Counted from the first letter of the stretch, positions 11,039 to 19,198 are shown. The stretch is DNA of 21,758 nucleotides from JAHJEM01 sp043805315 (GCA_043805315.1 JAZDID010000019.1:1-21758); one strand, 5' to 3'. The notes: generated by a model from the sequence alone, not told the origin. Numbers and translations are program-made.

Positions 11039-11133
11039 CCCTGAAAAAACTTGACAAAAAGGATTAGGAGTGGGACATAAAAAACATGAAATCATTTTTA
11101 GTCCCACTTCCATGCAGGTAATCCGCTTCAGGG
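11039..11133. repeat. triple-nested palindromic structure after tRNA-Leu
   Basis: Three collinear stems are nested: CCCTGAA (11039-11045)/TTCAGGG (11127-11133), GGATTA (11061-11066)/TAATCC (11119-11124) and AGTGGGAC (11069-11076)/GTCCCACT (11101-11108), each perfect. The unpaired left side is A-rich. No gene lies in 11031-11155. It may be a noncoding RNA or the 3' structure of the minus-strand Lrp transcript. Confidence 0.6.
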
Positions 11134-11155
11134 GACTGAGATAATAAAAAAGATA

Positions 11156-11623
11156 TCATGCAATGAACAGGTCATTCGTCATGAACTTCTCCTGCACGAT
11201 CTCTTCGATGACAAAGTAGACTTGCTTTTCCAGGATCTCGGCCTTCTTCTCCAGCTCTTCCATGTACTCGTTGAGTTCTTTCATGTCCCTGAAGATGACA
11301 GTCGCCAGGAAGTCGAAGCCGTTGTTGATCTTCATCAGGGAATTCACGTTCTCTGACTTCAGCAGCAGGTCTTTCAGCAGTTCCCTCGCCTCCCGCCCTG
11401 CTTTCAGGAGGATATTCGCCTTGCAGTGATAGCCGAGCTTGTCAAAGTTCAGGAGGCAGGTGTGCTTGATGATCACGTCTTGCTCCATCAGCTTGAGCTT
11501 GTCAAAAAGCGTCGTCACAGGGATGCTTGTTTTCTTGCTGATGCTGGTAAGCTTCTCCCGCGCATTCTGGCGCAGGAAAGTCATGAACAGCAAGTCTTTG
11601 TTTTGGGATTGCAGCAACTGCAT
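11156..11623 (-). CDS. Lrp/AsnC family transcriptional regulator
   Basis: A 155-aa protein with an N-terminal helix-turn-helix (about residues 8-55: DLLFMTFLRQNAREKLTSISKKTSIPVTTLFDKLKLME) and a C-terminal alpha/beta domain of the RAM type (about 65-150: YHCKANILLKAG, SLMKINNGFDFLATVIFRDMKELNEYMEEL, KQVYFVIEEIVQEKF). Both domains and the length match Lrp/AsnC regulators, which bind DNA as dimers or octamers and respond to amino acids or other small ligands. ATG 11623 has GGTGGTG upstream. It is divergent from the AbrB-PhoU gene across an A/T-rich region with palindromes, a likely site for its binding. Confidence 0.85.
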   Translation of the reverse strand: MQLLQSQNKDLLFMTFLRQNAREKLTSISKKTSIPVTTLFDKLKLMEQDVIIKHTCLLNFDKLGYHCKANILLKAGREARELLKDLLLKSENVNSLMKINNGFDFLATVIFRDMKELNEYMEELEKKAEILEKQVYFVIEEIVQEKFMTNDLFIA

Positions 11624-11643
11624 TTATTTCACCACCGCCGGAA

Positions 11644-11651
11644 CTTTTTAT
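11644..11651 (-). promoter_or_regulatory. TATA-like box for the Lrp gene
   Basis: ATAAAAAG on the minus strand, about 25 bp before ATG 11623. A second box (TTTATATA region, 11716-11725) could give a longer leader. Confidence 0.4.
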
Positions 11652-11731
11652 GTTTTTTCTTGTTTTTTCGGAATGCTTTTCGGCTTGTCCCGGATAAGAT
11701 TCACCTATACCGAATAAATATATAAACATTT

Positions 11732-11758
11732 TTATAATATTATAATAACATATTATAA
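11732..11758. promoter_or_regulatory. A/T palindrome and repeat between divergent regulators
   Basis: TTATAATATTATAA (11732-11745) is a perfect 14-bp palindrome; TATTATAA recurs at 11751-11758. The position between an Lrp gene and its divergent neighbour suggests an operator, which is inference. Confidence 0.45.
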
Positions 11759-11777
11759 CATTAGTATATAAGCGAAA

Positions 11778-11787
11778 TATTTAAATA
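11778..11787 (+). promoter_or_regulatory. TATA box for the AbrB-PhoU gene
   Basis: TATTTAAATA is centred about 23 bp before ATG 11805, fitting a leaderless transcript beginning at ATG 11805 or 11811. Confidence 0.5.
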
Positions 11788-11804
11788 AAAGTCTCCCTTC
11801 TGAA

Positions 11805-12752
11805 ATGGACATGAAGCGAAAGGTCAGCAAGATCGGCCCGGCAACCCTCATGGTGAGCCTCCCGAGCAAGTGGGCCAGGGAGCAGAACATCAAGAAAGGG
11901 GATGAGATCGAGCTCACGATCATTGACAATATCCTGAAGATATCCCCTTCTGATAAAGAGCTCAAGAAAGGGAAGACAGTCATGATCGACATGACACGCC
12001 TTGGAGTTTCTGGGGGAAGGTCTATCGGCGCGCTCTACAAGGCTGGCGTGGACGAGATCCATATCCGATACGAGAATCCTGAGCAGCTCGCAATCATCCA
12101 GAACAACATCAGGGACCTCATCGGCTTTGAGATGGTCAGGCAGTCAGCGAACAAGTGCATTATCAAAGAGGTTTCCATCGCATCTGAAGAGGATTTTCCC
12201 ATGCTCATGAACAGGACATTCCTGCTCATCGAGTCAGTTGTCGACGACGGCTATGCGGTCTTGGAGAACAAACAGTACGACGCGTTGCAGTCGCTCATCG
12301 AGCGGGACCTCGCCATCAACCGATTCTCGAATTACCTGCGGAGGATTCTGAACATGTCCTATCAACTTCCCCATGTCCAGCGGGTGATGACCTATTTCAT
12401 CGTGAACGAGCTCGAGAACATGGGAGATGAGTACAAGGCGCTGTTCAGGCTCATTCAGGAAGACTCCAAGGGCTTGACCAAGGAGTTCTTCCAGATCATG
12501 CTGCACCTTAACCAGCACATCAGGGAGTTCCATAGCCTCTGGCAGAAGTTCTCTCCAGAGAAAGCGAATGAGTACGAGCTGGCGTGGAAGGAAATCAAGA
12601 AAAAGCTGGAGAAGCTGCTTGAGTACCCCCGTGGAGAGCATCGGACAAGGTATGCCTACCTGTACAATATCAATGAAAGGCTCTTCAACGTGTTCAAGCC
12701 GCTGTTGTCGATGAAGCTCTCTGAGGAAGCCCTTGTTCAGGAGGAGAAGTAA
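11805..12752 (+). CDS. AbrB-PhoU fusion, phosphate uptake regulator type
   Basis: A 315-aa protein with an N-terminal AbrB/SpoVT DNA-binding domain (residues 1-48: VSKIGPATLMVSLPSKWAREQNIKKGDEIEL) followed by a mostly helical PhoU-like region (about 120-300, three-helix bundles: VVDDGYAVLENKQYDALQSLIERD, VMTYFIVNELENMGDEYKAL). The AbrB-PhoU fusion is an archaeal form of PhoU, linked to control of phosphate transport. No phosphate transporter gene is nearby. The start is leaderless at ATG 11805 (or M3 at 11811). Its 3' end overlaps the convergent TPR-kinase gene by 16 bp. It probably shares control with the divergent Lrp gene. Confidence 0.85.
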   Translation: MDMKRKVSKIGPATLMVSLPSKWAREQNIKKGDEIELTIIDNILKISPSDKELKKGKTVMIDMTRLGVSGGRSIGALYKAGVDEIHIRYENPEQLAIIQNNIRDLIGFEMVRQSANKCIIKEVSIASEEDFPMLMNRTFLLIESVVDDGYAVLENKQYDALQSLIERDLAINRFSNYLRRILNMSYQLPHVQRVMTYFIVNELENMGDEYKALFRLIQEDSKGLTKEFFQIMLHLNQHIREFHSLWQKFSPEKANEYELAWKEIKKKLEKLLEYPRGEHRTRYAYLYNINERLFNVFKPLLSMKLSEEALVQEEK

Positions 12753-15229
12753 TACTCCTGGATCGCCTTTATGCTGTCCTTGTCTGGCTCTAATGCCATG
12801 AAGTATTTCCTGAGCTGCTCGTCAAGCTGGTGATGGCCCTGTCTCTCGAGATGACGGACTTCTTTTCTTGCCTCTTCCAGATAGAAAAGCAGATCATTCT
12901 TGCTGAATTCATCCGGCTTGATGCTGACGCTGCCCAGGTTCAAGAGCGCGTTGAGGAAGCGGGTGGTGTGGAAGTCATGCAGGAATCTTTCCCTCTCAAG
13001 ACCTGGCCTGTACTCCCTCATCTCGAGAAATGCCTGATCCCGCAGATAGTCTGCAAAGGGAATCACCATGGCAATCCTATGGTCCACAGTCAGGGCGCTG
13101 AGGTCATGCGTCATGGTGCCGATGTGCAATTTCGGGTCGATGAGCGTGCCGTCGGTCATGTAATTGCCGGCGTGGATGTCATAGTGGCAGATGACCTTGT
13201 GAGGGTCGAGCAGATCCTCCAAATCTTCAACAAGCTCCAGCACTGCCTTCTCATGCCTATTGCACCCCAGCCTGTTGAGAAGACGACGTTCAACTTCTTC
13301 TACGTAGGATACAGCAGGTATGTTTTCAAGCGCATAGAGCGGGAGTCTGTCAATGCGGAGCACATGCTGGAACTTGACAAGCTCATTCAGCGTGAGGAGA
13401 AATTTGGAGACTAAGATGGTCTGTTTGTTCGAAATCGTCCAATGCCTGTTTTGCATATGCTTGGACACTTTTTTTTCATCCTCCGATAATGCGTAGTCGA
13501 AAGGGAATTGCAGTCTTGACTGGATGAACTCGTGGACTGATTCCTCTTTTGTCCGTTTCATGACAAGGTAAATGACATCATTGTGCCTGAAGGTAGCTAA
13601 AGGAGCGCATGTTTTCATGAAGGGTTGTTCCGGAAGGGGGCTGATATTTTGCTCATAATATTCTTTGTATGAATCATGGATATATTTCAACTGCATTTCT
13701 TGATGAATAAGCGCGGTGCTTGCAGGGCTTTCAGCTCTGGCCGCTTTCAGGACGAACAGATACTCAGATAATGGGCTCAGGCACAACAAAGACACCGGAT
13801 GCTTATCTTCAAGAGGTTGGAGATGTTTCTCAAGATTCGTGTCTTTTGCAAGAAGCGAGAGCAGCCGCGACTCAAGTGCGGCTTCGCGTATGTCCTTTCC
13901 GGAATAGTCATACAGGGTGATGAGATGGAAGAGAAGGGAGAAATTCGAAGGTTCTTCTGTCAGGCGTCCTTCAAGATAAGAGATAAGCCCGCCAACGCCG
14001 TTGAACGCGGTGATGATCTTCGGAAGGATATCTTGGGGCACTGGTGTAGAGAAATTGCTTTTCAGGGCGGCGATGAGATAATCCAGCGCAGAGAGGTGGT
14101 CATTCTTCCATAAAGAGACGTAGACCATACCGACATTTCCATTACGGGAATGCGGAAGGCTCTGCAAAGCCTTTTGATACATTTTTTCAGCTGGTTCGAA
14201 ATTCCCACGGTAGCGGAATATGTTCCCGAGACCGTTCAATGAGTCAGCATGGTCGGGAGAGCACAGCAATGCTTTTCTGTAGTATTCTTCTGCTATGTCA
14301 TAGTTCCCGAGTCGTTCATGCATGAGGCCCAAATGGTCATAAGGTTCAGGAAGCTGTGGATTTATCTGAAGGGCTTTCTCTGCATATTCCCTCAATCGCT
14401 TGTTGTCGCCCATGTGTGAATAGATGACACTCAGATTTGACAATATGGTCTCTGTCATCTCCTGGTCTCCTTCCTGTTCTTCGAGAAGATGCAATAATAG
14501 CTGCGCTGACTCCTTATAGAATCCAAGCCTGCTGAGGGAAATGGCTTTCTCGTGGAGGAACCAGTTTTTCTGGCCTGACATGTCAGGTATCGCTTCATAC
14601 GTTTGCCGTGCGTCAGGGAGCGCATCGCAATATTCCAACAGGATGCTCACATAGTGCAATGCTGCGTGAGTGTCGCCGATCATATTGCAGACAGGCAATA
14701 GATCCTGGAGGAAGCCGAGATGATGCCTGCCGGTCATCTGTAGTCTTCGCAAGTATGCGCTGCGCAATAAATCATTAGCCTGCTGAAATTTCTTCTGGCT
14801 GAAATAATATTTTGACAGGTTATGGATTGCAGGATAGTGCACAGGGTCTCTCTCCAATGCTTTCTGATAAAAGAAGATTCCAATGTCAGCAAATCCCCTT
14901 TGTTCAAACCTGACTCCTAACTCATTGAGCACTCCAGGATCTCGGCCGCCGACCTGGTATATTTTTGCGACGCACGCATTGTGCTTTTTCAGCGTTTGAG
15001 GATAGAAAAGGATGTTCTCCAGCCTGAAGAGTGCGACAAGGTTATTCTTATCATGCTGCAATACATCCTTACAGAGTTGGAGGCTCTTTTTCAGCTCAGG
15101 GGTTGTACAGGACATATATGCATCTATGAGATCAAGGCGGGTCTGGACATCACTCTGATCCAGAGTTATTTTGGTCACCAGCACTTGAATCCGCTCTTCC
15201 AAGGACAGCTGTTCTTCTCCCGAATTCAT
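12737..15229 (-). CDS. TPR protein fused to an aminoglycoside-phosphotransferase-like kinase
   Basis: An 830-aa protein. Residues 40-390 hold tetratricopeptide repeats; the clearest lie at 97-155, 255-290 and 290-360 (ALQINPQLPEPYDHLGLMHERLGNYDIAEEYYRKAL-type units). Residues about 500-790 resemble the aminoglycoside phosphotransferase/fructosamine kinase fold: hinge-like strand VIYLVMKR near 552-559, catalytic loop H682-Y-D684-I-H-A-G-N689 and metal-binding D698 in LIDPK. The catalytic Asp, the Asn and the second Asp are all present, so it may phosphorylate a small molecule or a protein. The TPR part probably brings a partner. Start ATG 15229 follows GGAAAGAGAG; a TATA-like box is at 15273-15283. 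No signal peptide. Confidence 0.8.
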   Translation of the reverse strand: MNSGEEQLSLEERIQVLVTKITLDQSDVQTRLDLIDAYMSCTTPELKKSLQLCKDVLQHDKNNLVALFRLENILFYPQTLKKHNACVAKIYQVGGRDPGVLNELGVRFEQRGFADIGIFFYQKALERDPVHYPAIHNLSKYYFSQKKFQQANDLLRSAYLRRLQMTGRHHLGFLQDLLPVCNMIGDTHAALHYVSILLEYCDALPDARQTYEAIPDMSGQKNWFLHEKAISLSRLGFYKESAQLLLHLLEEQEGDQEMTETILSNLSVIYSHMGDNKRLREYAEKALQINPQLPEPYDHLGLMHERLGNYDIAEEYYRKALLCSPDHADSLNGLGNIFRYRGNFEPAEKMYQKALQSLPHSRNGNVGMVYVSLWKNDHLSALDYLIAALKSNFSTPVPQDILPKIITAFNGVGGLISYLEGRLTEEPSNFSLLFHLITLYDYSGKDIREAALESRLLSLLAKDTNLEKHLQPLEDKHPVSLLCLSPLSEYLFVLKAARAESPASTALIHQEMQLKYIHDSYKEYYEQNISPLPEQPFMKTCAPLATFRHNDVIYLVMKRTKEESVHEFIQSRLQFPFDYALSEDEKKVSKHMQNRHWTISNKQTILVSKFLLTLNELVKFQHVLRIDRLPLYALENIPAVSYVEEVERRLLNRLGCNRHEKAVLELVEDLEDLLDPHKVICHYDIHAGNYMTDGTLIDPKLHIGTMTHDLSALTVDHRIAMVIPFADYLRDQAFLEMREYRPGLERERFLHDFHTTRFLNALLNLGSVSIKPDEFSKNDLLFYLEEARKEVRHLERQGHHQLDEQLRKYFMALEPDKDSIKAIQEYYFSS

Positions 15230-15272
15230 GCTCTCTTTCCAAACTGCTTATGATGGAGGAGGAATGCAGGGT

Positions 15273-15283
15273 TATTTTTAAAT
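15273..15283 (-). promoter_or_regulatory. TATA-like box for the TPR-kinase gene
   Basis: ATTTAAAAATA on the minus strand, predicting a start near 15252. Confidence 0.45.
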
Positions 15284-15335
15284 GTTCATGGGAAAAGAGC
15301 TGTCTGGTTTTGTTCCTAAAGCGAAAACCGCAACC

Positions 15336-15343
15336 TTTTTAAG
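15336..15343 (+). promoter_or_regulatory. TATA-like box for pth2
   Basis: TTTTTAAG, 23-30 bp before ATG 15366, which fits leaderless translation of Pth2. Confidence 0.5.
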
Positions 15344-15365
15344 CATTCAGTCTCGTATGCTTCTT

Positions 15366-15710
15366 ATGCCCTACAAGCAAGTCATCCTGGTCCGCACTGA
15401 CCTGAAATTGTCCAAGGGAAAGCTCGCTGCCCAGGTCGGCCATGCAGTCATCGACGCAGTCATGGAGTCTGACAAGAGGCTTGTCCAGAAATGGAAGGCT
15501 GAAGGCATGAAGAAGATCGTGCTCAAGGTCAAGGATGAGGAAGAGCTTCTCAAGTTCGAGCGGCTCTGCCAGAAAGAAGGATTGGTCACCTCTCTCATCG
15601 TCGATGCCGGCCTTACTGAGGTCAAGAGCGGGACCATCACCTGCATGGGCATTGGTCCTGACGAGGACAGGAAGATCGACCGGATTACCGGGAAGCTGAA
15701 GATGCTGTAG
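15366..15710 (+). CDS. pth2: peptidyl-tRNA hydrolase Pth2
   Basis: A 114-aa enzyme that releases peptides from prematurely dropped peptidyl-tRNA, found in archaea and eukaryotes. Family landmarks are YKQVILVRTDLKLSKGKLAAQVGHA at the N-terminus (with K18-G-K and the QVGHA block), IVLKVKDEEEL, LIVDAGLTEVKSGT and IGPDEDRKIDRITGKLKML at the C-terminus. The length is that of typical Pth2. ATG 15366 was chosen because homologues begin at this point and a TATA-like box lies about 27 bp upstream; ATG 15357 and the longer frame to 15282 would add non-family residues. Divergent from the TPR-kinase gene. Confidence 0.93.
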   Translation: MPYKQVILVRTDLKLSKGKLAAQVGHAVIDAVMESDKRLVQKWKAEGMKKIVLKVKDEEELLKFERLCQKEGLVTSLIVDAGLTEVKSGTITCMGIGPDEDRKIDRITGKLKML

Positions 15711-15733
15711 GATTTCTTTCTGGAGAAGCAGGA

Positions 15734-15919
15734 TCAGATGTAGTGTGTGGAATCGTACCCGTTTAGATCAAAAAAATTATCTCTTTGCTGCAGTGCATAT
15801 TCCAATGCTTTCCTGTCTTGTGCTGCCCAGGTGTCGATGAGGGCATTGGTGTCTGCTATCCAGTCTGTCATCTCATCTATCCGTCTCTGGCGCGCGAGGT
15901 CTTCAAGATCACATTCCAT
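15734..15919 (-). CDS. 61-aa helical protein, unknown function
   Basis: A small acidic helical protein with two tryptophans (DWIADTNALIDTWAAQDRK) and an aromatic tail (FFDLNGYDSTHYI). I recognise no family. A TATA box (15944-15951, minus strand) lies 25-32 bp before ATG 15919, so a leaderless transcript is likely and supports the gene despite its size. It lies between pth2 (convergent, 23 bp apart) and lysS (divergent). Confidence 0.55.
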   Translation of the reverse strand: MECDLEDLARQRRIDEMTDWIADTNALIDTWAAQDRKALEYALQQRDNFFDLNGYDSTHYI

Positions 15920-15943
15920 TGTGCAGGATAGGAATATAGGTGT

Positions 15944-15951
15944 ATTTATAA
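15944..15951 (-). promoter_or_regulatory. TATA box for the 61-aa protein
   Basis: TTTATAAA-type sequence on the minus strand, 25-32 bp before ATG 15919. Confidence 0.5.
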
Positions 15952-15987
15952 ATTTTTTAATTTTTTCCCCGGGTTTTCCTCATAAAC

Positions 15988-15996
15988 TTTATAAAT
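15988..15996 (+). promoter_or_regulatory. TATA box for lysS
   Basis: TTTATAAAT predicts a start near 16018 and a 20-nt leader. Confidence 0.55.
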
Positions 15997-16037
15997 AAGG
16001 CTGTTCTCTTTTCCTGTACTGTTTTCATGTGGGTAGT

Positions 16038-17516
16038 ATGATGGATGACGAGCACAGGTTGGTCAAGGAGCGGTTGAGGAAGATTGAGGAATTGCGGCAG
16101 GCAGGTATCAATCCCTACCCTTCACTGTTCAAGAAGAAGGATTCTGCTGCAGGGATCAAGGAGAGGCATGCGAAGCTCAAGAAGGAAGAGCAAACCAAGG
16201 ACAAGGTCGCTGTGGCAGGGAGGCTGATGAGCTTCCGCGATATGGGAAAAGCAGCCTTTGCGCACATTCTTGACGCAACAGGAAGGATCCAGCTGTTTTT
16301 CAGGCAGGATGACCTGGGGGAGCAAGAGTATAAGATTTTGAAAAAACTGGATGTAGGGGATTTCCTCGGCGCTGAAGGCGAGGTGTTCTGCACAAAGACC
16401 GGCGAGATCACTGTGTATGTCAAGAAATTCAAATTGCTCACCAAATCATTGCTGCCGTTGCCTGAGAAGTTCCACGGCCTTCAGGACCAGGAATTGCGCT
16501 ATCGGATGCGCTATCTTGATTTGGTCATGAATCCTGAGGTGAAAGAGATTTTCATCAAGCGCAGCAAGACCATCGCAGCCATCAGGGAATTCCTCACCAA
16601 AGAAGGCTACATCGAGGTCGAGACACCTATCCTCCAGCCGATCTACGGCGGGACAAGCGCGCGGCCGTTCAAGTCAAAGCTGAACGCGCTGAATATGGAC
16701 GTGTACATGCGCATTTCCAATGAAATGTATTTGAAGCGGCTGATCGTCGGCGGCTATGAGAAGATCTTCGAGTTCTCGCAAGATTTCAGGAACGAGGGCA
16801 TTGACCGGACGCACAACCCCGAGTTTTTGCAGATGGAGACCATGTGCGCCTATGCTGATTATATGCAGAATATGGACACCTTCGAAAGGATGATCGAGTT
16901 TGTCGCAAAGAACGTGCTGGGCACGACTGCCTTCGAGTACCAGGGCACGAAGATCGATGTCAAGGCGCCGTGGAAGCGGATGACCATGTTCGACGCTATC
17001 AAGAAACATTCCGGCCATGATCTTAAGGATGAGGCAGACCTGCATACGCTGAAGAAGATTGCGCGCGAAGCCGGCGCTGAAGTCAAAGAAGGCATGATCT
17101 GGGGAGAATTGATCGCTGCGATATTCGAGACGACTGTCGAGAAGCACCTGATCCAGCCGACCATCATTTATGATTTTCCTGCAGACACCAGCCCCTTGAG
17201 CAAGAAGAAAGAGTCAGATCCAAGGTTTGTTGAACGGTTCGAGCCCTACATCAACGGCTGGGAATTAGGGAATGCCTACTCAGAGCTGAACGACCCGCAA
17301 GTCCTCAAGGATAACTGGAAGCAGCAGAAAGAGAAGATGAAGCAAGGTGACGAGGAAGCCCAACCTCTGGACGAGGACTTCATCCGCGCACTCGAGTATG
17401 GCATGCCACCCACATCAGGCATTGGCATCGGCGTTGACAGAGTGGTGATGCTGCTGACGAATTCCCAAAGCATACGCGACGTGATATTCTTTCCGTTCAT
17501 GAGGGCGGAAAACTGA
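16038..17516 (+). CDS. lysS: lysyl-tRNA synthetase, class II
   Basis: A 492-aa enzyme that charges tRNA-Lys with lysine using ATP. The N-terminal OB-fold anticodon-binding domain covers about residues 50-140 (VAVAGRLMSFRDMGKAAFAHILD). The class II catalytic core follows, with motif 2 FRNEGIDRTHNPEF (about 250-263) and motif 3 GIGIGVDRVVMLL (about 461-473). The length is normal. Many archaea use a class I LysRS instead, so the class II form is informative. ATG 16038 or the adjacent ATG 16041 is preferred to GTG 16029. It has its own TATA box and its 3' end faces the membrane-anchored protein gene. Confidence 0.95.
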   Translation: MMDDEHRLVKERLRKIEELRQAGINPYPSLFKKKDSAAGIKERHAKLKKEEQTKDKVAVAGRLMSFRDMGKAAFAHILDATGRIQLFFRQDDLGEQEYKILKKLDVGDFLGAEGEVFCTKTGEITVYVKKFKLLTKSLLPLPEKFHGLQDQELRYRMRYLDLVMNPEVKEIFIKRSKTIAAIREFLTKEGYIEVETPILQPIYGGTSARPFKSKLNALNMDVYMRISNEMYLKRLIVGGYEKIFEFSQDFRNEGIDRTHNPEFLQMETMCAYADYMQNMDTFERMIEFVAKNVLGTTAFEYQGTKIDVKAPWKRMTMFDAIKKHSGHDLKDEADLHTLKKIAREAGAEVKEGMIWGELIAAIFETTVEKHLIQPTIIYDFPADTSPLSKKKESDPRFVERFEPYINGWELGNAYSELNDPQVLKDNWKQQKEKMKQGDEEAQPLDEDFIRALEYGMPPTSGIGIGVDRVVMLLTNSQSIRDVIFFPFMRAEN

Positions 17517-17557
17517 CAGCATTCTGAATCAAAAACAAAGTATAAAGAATGAAAAAT

Positions 17558-19198
17558 TCACATGTGCTTGCTCGTCTTTTTGTAGAGCCAGCTCAATGAT
17601 TTTTTCTCATTATGCTGCGCATTCCATTCCTGTAGAATATCTGCTGCCTTTTCTCCTGCGAGGCGCCGTTCTGCCAGGCTTTTGTAGGATTGCTCTTCAG
17701 TCACGTACGTATGGATCTCTTTTGCCTGCGGAGTCTCAATGCCATCCCTTTGGCTGAATACATCTACAGCTGTATAAAAGTCTAATATAGAGAGCGCAGA
17801 GTCGTGCAATGCACTCCTCAGCTCTTTTTTGCTGCCGGAGAGCGCTTGCCTGCTGAGGCCTTCCATGCTCTCAGTGAATGTTGCTTTCTGTTGTTCAGTA
17901 GCGCGAGGATAGTATGCCTGCATGACATCTTCCAAAGTGTTCTCATGCGTGGGACGCTCGAGTGCCCGGGCGACGTGCTTTTCCCTTGTTTGCGGCGTGA
18001 TGGTCAGCCTTGTCCCTCCCGGAATGGTGTTGAGGTCTTTCCACTGTGTATATCCGCTGTCTTTTGCCACATCGTCCATGAATCCGTAAAGGATATTCTT
18101 TGGCTTCACATTCTTTGTCGAGAGATAGGCACAAAGGGTTTCTGATGCAGTGCTGCCGCTGTCGACAATGACAATTTCGGCTCCTTGCTCTTGTGTTCCT
18201 TTGGGCAGAAAAGTACGCAGCCTTTCAGGAAGGTCGGCAAAATCATATGCGAAGGGCTCTCCGATGCGGAGAATATAGTTTTTTGGCTGTTCTTTTTTTA
18301 TGTGCAGGTTGTTCCGTTTTCCTGTCTTCTCAACCCAGCCCGCATACTGTTGGCCGTCGATCATGCCACCCCATAACACAGTATTCACGTCGGATTGGGG
18401 AACGATCACATTGCTGTTTCTGATTCTTTCAAGAAGGAATGCGCCGAGCTCTTCTCCAGCAGCAGGAGTATGAGAAAAGGTGGTTTGATTCGCACATGCT
18501 TGCGCACGTGGGTGATATGTCACTGGTACTGTCACTGGTACTGGTATATTTTTTTCTGTTCGCATTTCCGGTGCTGGTTTAAAGTTGCCTGTACAGCGAG
18601 TTTCTGTCGTGTCTGCCAAGAAAGGTGACATGATCTGCACACTGCGTTCAACAATGGCTTCCGGCATCTGCACGAGAAATGGCTCTGGTGAGATTGCGTT
18701 TGTCAGCTCCGCGCTTTCGCTTGGCCTGACCAGCAGGTTATCAGCGAGAAGGTCAATGGACTGTCTCTGAGTGGAGCGTGTGAAGCGTGCTGCCTGGTAG
18801 GTGCTGTCTGTGGCTGTTGGCTCTGGATGCGCTTTCTGTTCTAGTCGAGAAGCGAGTGGTTCCTGGCTCGCCAATATGGGCAGTATGTTCAGGCTGTCGC
18901 GTTCAGGAGAAGCAGTGCTCGCAGTACTCTCTTGAACATAGTGCAGCGTGCCGATCAAAGGATGGCTAGACTGGAGATGGCCAGACTGGCTGGTTTGCTG
19001 GCTGTTGTAGCTTGCCGCAGCGCGCTGAATAATACTGCGGTCTCTCTGTATGTGCAGATAAGTGGAGAAAAAAATTCCAGCAATGCATGCAGCGGTGATT
19101 ATTTTGGGGAGGTGTATCCACTTTTTCTTGTATCGGTTATTATACTCGTCAAGTTGCCTTTGGCGTTCATCAACTTGTTTTCTTGCTCTGAATCTCAT
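17558..19198 (-). CDS. membrane-anchored exported protein, unknown function
   Basis: A 546-aa protein with a basic cytosolic N-terminus of about 30 residues (RARKQVDERQRQLDEYNNRYKKK), one membrane segment near 33-48 (IITAACIAGIFFSTYL), then a large outside region. Residues 50-250 are low-complexity, rich in Ser, Thr, Pro and Gln. Residues 255-420 look globular (VLWGGMIDGQQYAGWVEKTG, GAEIVIVDSGSTASETLCAYL). The C-terminal 130 residues are helical and charged. I recognise no family. Start ATG 19198 follows AGGTG (19204-19208) and a TATA-like box at 19239-19248. Confidence 0.7.
   Translation of the reverse strand: MRFRARKQVDERQRQLDEYNNRYKKKWIHLPKIITAACIAGIFFSTYLHIQRDRSIIQRAAASYNSQQTSQSGHLQSSHPLIGTLHYVQESTASTASPERDSLNILPILASQEPLASRLEQKAHPEPTATDSTYQAARFTRSTQRQSIDLLADNLLVRPSESAELTNAISPEPFLVQMPEAIVERSVQIMSPFLADTTETRCTGNFKPAPEMRTEKNIPVPVTVPVTYHPRAQACANQTTFSHTPAAGEELGAFLLERIRNSNVIVPQSDVNTVLWGGMIDGQQYAGWVEKTGKRNNLHIKKEQPKNYILRIGEPFAYDFADLPERLRTFLPKGTQEQGAEIVIVDSGSTASETLCAYLSTKNVKPKNILYGFMDDVAKDSGYTQWKDLNTIPGGTRLTITPQTREKHVARALERPTHENTLEDVMQAYYPRATEQQKATFTESMEGLSRQALSGSKKELRSALHDSALSILDFYTAVDVFSQRDGIETPQAKEIHTYVTEEQSYKSLAERRLAGEKAADILQEWNAQHNEKKSLSWLYKKTSKHM

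Noticed and set aside
12234..12641. A 135-aa minus-strand frame inside the AbrB-PhoU gene
   Set aside because: It is the complement of a clearly recognised protein and has no promoter.
12830..13414. A 194-aa plus-strand frame inside the TPR-kinase gene
   Set aside because: The minus strand encodes the recognised kinase motifs here; this is a shadow frame.
16674..17147. A 157-aa minus-strand frame inside lysS
   Set aside because: It overlaps LysRS motif 2 on the other strand; shadow frame.
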